From Candidatus Chloroploca mongolica (lineage in GTDB: Bacteria > Chloroflexota > Chloroflexia > Chloroflexales > Chloroflexaceae), in NCBI RefSeq assembly GCF_004762035.2, contig NZ_SIJK02000008.1:1-64000 (forward strand): a DNA stretch of 64,000 nucleotides, written 5' to 3'. Of the stretch, positions 58,923-64,000 are shown one piece after another. Position 1 is the first letter of the stretch; each line of letters starts with the position of its first letter. The notes beneath the pieces were generated by a model. The model had not been told where the DNA came from. It was given only the letters and a program-made list of their open reading frames with translations, and made no database searches. Made by a program: the position numbers and the translations under genes.

Positions 58923-60383
58923 ATGCATCTTCCCGATTGGCTGGCGCGCCGTGCCGCGCTGCATCCCGAACGCCCGGCGTTGATCTGCGCAGACCAGACG
59001 TGGTCGTTTGCGGCGTTGCATCGTGACGCTGATCTGGTGGCGTTCCACCTGCGTGAGCTTGGCGTGCAACCCGGTGATCGGGTTGCGCTGCTGGCACAAA
59101 ATGGTCCTGGCTATGCGGCGATCTTGCACGCGGCCCCGCGCTGTGGCATGGTGCTTGTGCCCTTGAATACGCGGTTGAACATGCAGGAACTCGCCTGGCA
59201 ACTTGAGGATTGCCAGGCTCGCCTGCTTATCGCTGATGAAGCCTACGCCGCGCAGGCAGCCTCACTGCCGGTACGCTCGGTCGCCCTGGATAACCTGGGC
59301 ATGGCTCGCTCTCCCACTTTTGATTCTCCTACTTCTCCAACAAGCTCTTCAGATCAACAGATTGATCTTGCCGCGCCGCATACGCTGATCTACACCTCGG
59401 GAACCACCGGGCAACCCAAGGGGGCCTTGCTGACGGCGGGCAATCATTGGTGGAGCGCGACGGCCTCGATGCTCAACCTGGGCCTGAACGAGGCTGACCG
59501 CTGGCTTGCGGTTTTGCCCCTCTTTCATGTTGGTGGCCTCTCGATCCTGATGCGCGGTGCCATTTACGGAATGCCGGTGGTATTGCACGAGCGGTTCGAG
59601 CCGACGGCGGTATTGCAGGCGCTGGTGGAAGAACGAGTGACGCTTGTGTCGCTGGTGGCGGTGATGCTGCAACGGCTGCTTGACCATGATCAGGCCGGAG
59701 TTCTGCCTGCTTCGCTGCGCTGTGTCCTGCTGGGCGGTGGGCCAGCGCCGCGCCCACTGCTTGAAACGTGTGCGGCACGTGATCTTCCTGTGGCCCAGAC
59801 GTACGGCATGACCGAAACGGCGTCGCAGGTCGCAACGCTGGCGCCTGCCGATGCCCTGCGCAAACTCGGCTCGGCGGGGCAGCCATTGTTGCCGATGGAA
59901 CTGCGCGTCGAAGCGCCGACGCGTGAAGTGGGCGAGATATGCGTGCGTGGGCCGATGGTGACCCCAGGTTACTACAATCGTCCCGAGGCAACGGCCAAAG
60001 CGCTGCGCGATGGATGGCTGCATACCGGCGATCTTGGCTATCTCGATGAAGAAGGCTATCTCTATATCGTTGACCGCCGGAGCGACCTGATCATCTCGGG
60101 GGGCGAAAATATCTATCCTGCTGAAGTCGAGGCGGCATTGCTTGCCCATCCTGCGGTGGCCGAGGCGGGCGTAGTTGGCGCACCTGACGCAACCTGGGGC
60201 GAGGTACCGGTGGCGTTTGTCGTCGTGCGTGAAGGCAGTGCGCCCAAAGTCGCCGCACTGCTTGAGCATTGCCGAGCGAGCCTGGCGGGCTACAAAATCC
60301 CGCGCAGGATCACCCTGGTCAACGAACTACCGCGTACGGCTGCGGGCAAACTCCGGCGAAACCTGCTGCGCACTATGCTCTGA
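58923..60383 (+). CDS. menE: o-Succinylbenzoate-CoA ligase
   Basis: A 486-residue adenylate-forming enzyme that makes OSB-CoA for MenB. Motifs: LIYTSGTTGQPKGALLT (P-loop-like, about 155), QTYGMTETASQVATL, LHTGDLGYLDEEGYLYIVDRRSDLIISGGENIYP and PRTAAGKLRRNLL (catalytic Lys), the longer ones quoted in part. It is the last gene of the men operon. menF, menD and menC are not in the window. The terminator at 60408-60445 closes the unit. Confidence 0.94.
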   Translation: MHLPDWLARRAALHPERPALICADQTWSFAALHRDADLVAFHLRELGVQPGDRVALLAQNGPGYAAILHAAPRCGMVLVPLNTRLNMQELAWQLEDCQARLLIADEAYAAQAASLPVRSVALDNLGMARSPTFDSPTSPTSSSDQQIDLAAPHTLIYTSGTTGQPKGALLTAGNHWWSATASMLNLGLNEADRWLAVLPLFHVGGLSILMRGAIYGMPVVLHERFEPTAVLQALVEERVTLVSLVAVMLQRLLDHDQAGVLPASLRCVLLGGGPAPRPLLETCAARDLPVAQTYGMTETASQVATLAPADALRKLGSAGQPLLPMELRVEAPTREVGEICVRGPMVTPGYYNRPEATAKALRDGWLHTGDLGYLDEEGYLYIVDRRSDLIISGGENIYPAEVEAALLAHPAVAEAGVVGAPDATWGEVPVAFVVVREGSAPKVAALLEHCRASLAGYKIPRRITLVNELPRTAAGKLRRNLLRTML

Positions 60384-60407
60384 TCGGCACGTTGAGGCTG
60401 TATGGTA

Positions 60408-60445
60408 CAATCGTGGGGGCCATAAGGCCCCCACGATTGTTTTTT
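60408..60445 (+). terminator. Intrinsic terminator of the men operon
   Basis: CAATCGTGGGGGCC-ATAA-GGCCCCCACGATTG (14-bp perfect stem) followed by six T. A textbook Rho-independent terminator 24 bases past the menE stop. Confidence 0.9.
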
Positions 60446-60507
60446 CGCTGTTGTTCCAACGAAAGAAGTTGGGTTACAGGGCGCTAGCCCTGAAGTAGAG
60501 AGAAGCG

Positions 60508-61458
60508 ATGCACGATCATACACCCTTCAACGACAAATTGATCCATTCGCATCAGTTTGTAACCCTGTATGGTACGACGCCACCGCGTGCCGACAGCCCG
60601 CTTGAGCGCGTAGAGACGGCGGCGGCGAAGTTAGCCGGACGCGTCGCGGGGCTCGACCTGGATGGCCTGGTTGTCTATGATGTCCAGGACGAACACGAGC
60701 GCACGAGCGAGCCACGGCCGTTCCCGTTTTTGCCGACGCGTGATCCGCGTGACCACGCCCGGCGCCTGCGCGAATTGACGGGTTTGCCTGCGGTGACGTA
60801 CAAGTGCGTAGTCAATTTTACCGAAGAGGCATGGCTGGCCTGGCTCGATGAGACGGCGGCCAACTATGGCATCGAGCACCTCTCGCTGGTCGGGGCTTCA
60901 ACGCCAACACCCGACCCGAGGGCTTTGCCGGTTGACCGGGCGCTCGAACTGACTGCCGGGCATGGCGAAGGCTTTGTGCTTGGTGGCGTCATGATCGCCG
61001 AGCGTCACAGTCCTGACTTTGATGAAAGTCAGCGGCTCATCGCCAAGGCGGAGCGAGGCTGTCGCTACTTTATTTCGCAGGTTGTCTACGATCCCGAACC
61101 AACAATTCGTCTGTTGCGCGATTATCGCGAGACGTGCAGACGGGCCGATGCCAACCCGCAGCGGCTGGTGCTCACCTTCTCGCCGTGTGGTCGCCCGCAG
61201 ACGCTCACCTTCATCAAATGGCTTGGCATCGCGATTCCACCTGCGACCGAGCGCATGCTCTGCGAAGATCCGGCCCCCTTCCAGCGCTCGATCGCGATCT
61301 GTTGTGCCAATCTACGCACCATTCTCGACCAGGCCTACCGCGAAGACCTGGCCCTGGGCATCAACATCGAAAGCGTCTCGATCCATCACGACGAAATCGA
61401 AGCCTCGATCGAACTGGTGCATGCGCTGCGGACGGTTGCGGCTGAATACGAGCTTTGA
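60508..61458 (+). CDS. Methylenetetrahydrofolate reductase-like protein
   Basis: A 316-residue TIM-barrel protein resembling the MetF family. Supporting segments are GLDLDGLVVYDVQDE, HLSLVGASTP, FISQVVYDPEPTIRLL and LTFSPCGRPQTLTFIKWLGIAIPP, with the IxIPP turn near 240 (longer ones in part). It lacks the usual TGGD-type FAD motif in an obvious form, so it may be a divergent folate- or flavin-binding paralog. ATG 60508 has AGAGAG upstream, and the small module AGGGCGCTAGCCCT (60480-60493) precedes it. It converges on lipA with a 19-base gap. The reaction is not certain. Confidence 0.72.
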   Translation: MHDHTPFNDKLIHSHQFVTLYGTTPPRADSPLERVETAAAKLAGRVAGLDLDGLVVYDVQDEHERTSEPRPFPFLPTRDPRDHARRLRELTGLPAVTYKCVVNFTEEAWLAWLDETAANYGIEHLSLVGASTPTPDPRALPVDRALELTAGHGEGFVLGGVMIAERHSPDFDESQRLIAKAERGCRYFISQVVYDPEPTIRLLRDYRETCRRADANPQRLVLTFSPCGRPQTLTFIKWLGIAIPPATERMLCEDPAPFQRSIAICCANLRTILDQAYREDLALGINIESVSIHHDEIEASIELVHALRTVAAEYEL

Positions 61459-61477
61459 TGTGATGGCGGGTGGAGGC

Positions 61478-62395
61478 TTAACTATGCTGATGCGCACCGA
61501 CGTGCAAGTGCGCATGATAGCTTGAGCGCACCATCGGCCCGCTTTCGACGTGGCGAAAACCGCGCCGTAGCCCCTCGGCCTTGAAGGTGGCAAACTCGTC
61601 GGGCATGACATACCGATCAATGGGCCAGTAGCTGCTATCGGGAGCGAGGTATTGACCGATGGTCATCACGTTCACATCGACCGAACGCAACGCATCCATC
61701 ACTTCCAGCACTTCATCATTGGTCTCGCCCGCCCCGACCATCATCCCGCTTTTGGTGACCAGGTCTGGGTCGAAGGCTCGCGCTCGCCCGAGCAGTTCAA
61801 GGCTCTGCTGGAAACCTGCGCGGGGGCGGAAGCGGCGGAAGATGCGGGGCACGGTTTCGATATTATGGTTGAGCACATCGGGCCGCGCCTCAAGCACGAG
61901 TTGCAGGGCGTCCCAATTGCCATCAAAATCAGGAATCAGCACCTCGATCTTGCATTCAGGCACACGCTCGCGGATCAATTCAATCGTACGGGCAAAGATA
62001 TGCGCCCCGCCATCAGGGGCATCGTCGCGGTTGACCGAGGTGAGCACCGCGAAACGCAGGCGCAGATGAGCCACCGAAGCGGCGACGCGCTCGGGCTCAG
62101 CTTCATCAATCGGCTGGGGCTTGCCCTTGCCAATCGCGCAATAGCGGCACCCGCGGGTACACGTATCGCCGAGCAATAAAAAAGTTGCCGTGCGATTGTT
62201 CCAGCACTCGCCGAGATTTGGACAGCGTGCCTCTTCGCAGACCGTATTGAGGCCCTTTTCGTGCATGAGGCGATGGACATCGCTATAATTCTCGCCTGAT
62301 GGCGCACGCGCCTTGAGCCATTCGGGGCGCCGGGGGCGCACCGGCGTTGCCGAGGCCGGCGTCTGCACAGGCGTCAATGGGATCAGTTCGGACAT
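61478..62395 (-). CDS. lipA: Lipoyl synthase
   Basis: A 305-residue radical-SAM enzyme that inserts two sulfurs into octanoyl chains on lipoyl domains. The auxiliary cluster cysteines are in CEEARCPNLGEC, the radical-SAM CxxxCxxC motif in CTRGCRYC, and the C-terminal SGPMVRSSYHA holds the conserved Arg-Ser-Ser-Tyr. The length is normal. ATG 62395 is used; the ribosome site is weak (TAGAAAG). Confidence 0.97.
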   Translation of the reverse strand: MSELIPLTPVQTPASATPVRPRRPEWLKARAPSGENYSDVHRLMHEKGLNTVCEEARCPNLGECWNNRTATFLLLGDTCTRGCRYCAIGKGKPQPIDEAEPERVAASVAHLRLRFAVLTSVNRDDAPDGGAHIFARTIELIRERVPECKIEVLIPDFDGNWDALQLVLEARPDVLNHNIETVPRIFRRFRPRAGFQQSLELLGRARAFDPDLVTKSGMMVGAGETNDEVLEVMDALRSVDVNVMTIGQYLAPDSSYWPIDRYVMPDEFATFKAEGLRRGFRHVESGPMVRSSYHAHLHVGAHQHS

Positions 62396-62496
62396 GCCAT
62401 ATACTTTCTAGCTTGATCCTGGTCTCTTCCTATTGTACCGCACTTTTCTCGCAGAACATGGTTTCAGCAAGACCAGATCCGCTTGACCCTCGACGC

Positions 62497-62548
62497 GGAG
62501 TACCAACTTCAGTCGGTTTCCCGCTCAGCCGACTGAAGTCGGCACTCC
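62497..62548. repeat. Family B palindromic repeat, long copy
   Basis: GGAGTACCAACTTCAGTCGG, ten bases, then AGCCGACTGAAGTCGGCACTCC (quoted in part): 52 bases with outer GGAGT/ACTCC arms. The right 31 bases equal 12159-12189. It lies in the gap between lipA and the following promoter; nothing else is seen between 62396 and 62621. Confidence 0.8.
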
Positions 62549-62621
62549 GATGAGCCTAAACGGTACAATAAGTTTTGTGGCACGCCCGCGTACCCAGAGC
62601 GCGAAGTATCAGAAAATGTAG

Positions 62622-62650
62622 TTGACAGACCAATGATGGTATAGTATAGG
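62622..62650 (+). promoter_or_regulatory. Promoter of the PKD-domain gene
   Basis: TTGACA (62622-62627), 17 bases, then TATAGG (62645-62650). The leader to ATG 62687 would be about 30 bases. Confidence 0.65.
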
Positions 62651-62686
62651 CAATCGATAACAACCCCTTCGTGAAAGGACTCCGAC

Positions 62687-64000
62687 ATGGTTGCACAGAG
62701 GCTTCGCCCTCTTGCCCTACTCGCTGTCTTTGCTCTTCTCCTCACGTTCCTTTTTCCTCTGATTTTTCCCATCGCTGCCCAACCTACCACCGCTAATCTC
62801 TTGAGCAACGGTGATTTCGAGCAAGGCACAACGGCTCCGTGGCAAGGGATTACCTCGACCCAATTGACCACGGATTATGCTGCTTCCGGGCAGTCTAGTG
62901 TGCGAATTACGTCGCAGGAGGCGTCGCAGGGCTGGATTAATGTCCAGGCCGGGCAGGAGTATGTCTTGACGGCCTGGTTTCGCTGGTCCAGGTTTGCTGG
63001 CAATCAGTGGGGCTATGCGCACCTGACGGTTGAGGATACGGCCTATCGCGAGCTTGGGTCGATCATCAATCCCCAGACGAGCTATGAGCGGGATCGTTGG
63101 CATAAGCTGGCGCTTACGTTTACCGCACCAACTGGCGGTGTTCGCGTGCGCTTTGGGCTCTATGGCCCGCAGGACGATGTTGAGCTCTATTTTGACGATC
63201 TGCAATTGCGCTCCCGAGACGCGAATGTTGCCCCGACGCTTGATCCGGTCGCGAACACGCTGTCAGGGACGACCCCGCTGACAGTTGCGTTTGAGGCTCG
63301 CGCTGATGATCCCGATGGCGCAGTGCGTAGCTATCGCTGGGAGTTTGGTGATGGGACGGAGAGTCGGAGCCCTGACCCGACCCACATCTTTCGTTCCCGC
63401 GGATCTTATCCCGTGAAGCTGACCGTCTGGGATAACGATGGGGCCGCACAGAGTCAGACGCTGACGATCACCGTAACCGATGCGGTCAATCCTGCGATCA
63501 CGATCAATGCACCAACGACGCAGCAAATCTGGACGACGAGTGCCGCGAGTCTGGCGCTCGAAGGGCAGGCGTCCACGCCTACGGGGACGCTCGCGATGCT
63601 TGCCTGGGATAATCTACGCACCGGCGCCGCAGGGAGTCTGGCGGTGCCGACCGAGGCGACGATGACCTGGGCGACGCCTTCCATCGCGCTTGCCCCCGGG
63701 CGCAATGATCTGCAAGTCAGCGTCGTTGACTCACGTGGCCGCGCGCATAGTGCGCGTCTGGTGGTGCAGCGTCAACTTGAGGCACCGCGCATCTATGATG
63801 TGCAAGTGCAAACATCGACGGTTGCCGTCTATGAGCGTTATGAGGTGAGATTCCAGGTTGATACCGTTGCTTCCTCGCCGCTCTTCAGTTATACCGACCA
63901 ACCGCCTCCGGGCGTGACACCAGGGAGCGGGGTGACGGTCGAAGGGGTGATTACGACGCCATCGGGGGCGACGGTGACGCATCCGGCATTCTTCTTTACC
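62687..64000 (+). CDS. Exported PKD-domain protein, partial (runs off the window)
   Basis: Open from ATG 62687 (AAAGGA upstream) to the end of the window, at least 438 residues. A signal peptide (about 1-31, ending PIAAQ) is followed by a CBM_4_9-like carbohydrate-binding region (LLSNGDFEQGTTAPWQGI to LYFDDLQL), a PKD domain (GTTPLTVAFEARADDPDG, YRWEFGDGT, HIFRSRGSYPVKLTV; about 205-285), an Ig-like region, and from about 380 a segment resembling DUF5060, which usually precedes a glycoside hydrolase. The product is probably a large secreted polysaccharide-binding or -degrading protein; whether a catalytic domain follows lies outside the window. Confidence 0.78.
   Translation, partial: MVAQRLRPLALLAVFALLLTFLFPLIFPIAAQPTTANLLSNGDFEQGTTAPWQGITSTQLTTDYAASGQSSVRITSQEASQGWINVQAGQEYVLTAWFRWSRFAGNQWGYAHLTVEDTAYRELGSIINPQTSYERDRWHKLALTFTAPTGGVRVRFGLYGPQDDVELYFDDLQLRSRDANVAPTLDPVANTLSGTTPLTVAFEARADDPDGAVRSYRWEFGDGTESRSPDPTHIFRSRGSYPVKLTVWDNDGAAQSQTLTITVTDAVNPAITINAPTTQQIWTTSAASLALEGQASTPTGTLAMLAWDNLRTGAAGSLAVPTEATMTWATPSIALAPGRNDLQVSVVDSRGRAHSARLVVQRQLEAPRIYDVQVQTSTVAVYERYEVRFQVDTVASSPLFSYTDQPPPGVTPGSGVTVEGVITTPSGATVTHPAFFFT

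Noticed and set aside
1-64000. tRNA or rRNA genes
   Set aside because: Intergenic regions were read for T-loop patterns (GGTTCGAATCC-like) and conserved rRNA stretches; none was recognised. A covariance-model search would be decisive.

Overview
The window is 64 kb of GC-rich bacterial chromosome with about 50 protein genes, no rRNA, no recognisable tRNA, no CRISPR array and no complete insertion sequence. Gene content suggests a Chloroflexota bacterium, plausibly of the Chloroflexales: menaquinone genes, a UDP-xylose-type epimerase in an exopolysaccharide cluster, several secreted adhesin-like proteins with a short LPhhxR C-terminus, and many intergenic palindromes. This placement is inference from gene content; no phylogenetic marker was compared.

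Layout. 0.1-5 kb: gltB (NADPH-glutamate synthase large subunit) behind a clear promoter, then a 40-residue membrane peptide. 5.3-10.5 kb: a polysaccharide operon (initiating sugar transferase, UDP-glucuronate decarboxylase-like epimerase, O-antigen ligase-like protein, lipid flippase-like protein). 10.6-14 kb: class II fumarase and a lipoprotein HtrA-like protease. 14.2-17.1 kb: thiamine pyrophosphokinase diverging from an NrtR-type Nudix regulator (with a perfect 21-bp operator over its own promoter) and a MATE exporter. 17.2-21.6 kb: ABC1 kinase, DgkA-type lipid kinase, histidine phosphatase, GT-C glycosyltransferase. 21.7-25 kb: two exported proteins. 25-30 kb: aldehyde dehydrogenase, homoserine dehydrogenase and glutamine-dependent NAD synthetase. 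30-33.7 kb: two hydrolases, a LolA-like lipoprotein and an orphan MacB/LolD-type ATPase. 33.8-34.6 kb: a selenoprotein gene of the GrdB/PrdB-like family, read through one in-frame UGA. 34.9-41 kb: a 1019-residue surface protein, a Ca2+/Na+ antiporter and gltD, 35 kb from gltB. 41-47.3 kb: GDSL hydrolase, two TPR proteins, XdhC, Pcm, SbcD, Yip1. 47.3-51.4 kb: a repeat-filled gap with an orphan SOS box, cysteine desulfurase, a truncated UbiA-like protein and modA-modB without modC. 51.5-53.7 kb: a 5'-damaged Rpn-family nuclease and a GT2 glycosyltransferase. 53.9-60.4 kb: a menaquinone operon (a cysteine-less flavoprotein, menH, menB, an inserted Uma2-family gene, menA, menE) closed by a strong terminator. 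60.5-64 kb: a MTHFR-like protein, lipA and the start of a PKD-containing exported protein that runs off the window.

Repeats give the window a second layer. At least three dispersed families are visible: (A) palindromes whose stems differ at each site but whose centre is usually a variant of GCCAGC-NNN-GCTGGC; (B) the GGAGTGCCGGC...GCACTCC palindrome; (C) a GCAAAGGC tandem motif placed just behind stop codons. The most important single observation is the selenocysteine gene at 33775-34599, which conventional gene calling splits in two.
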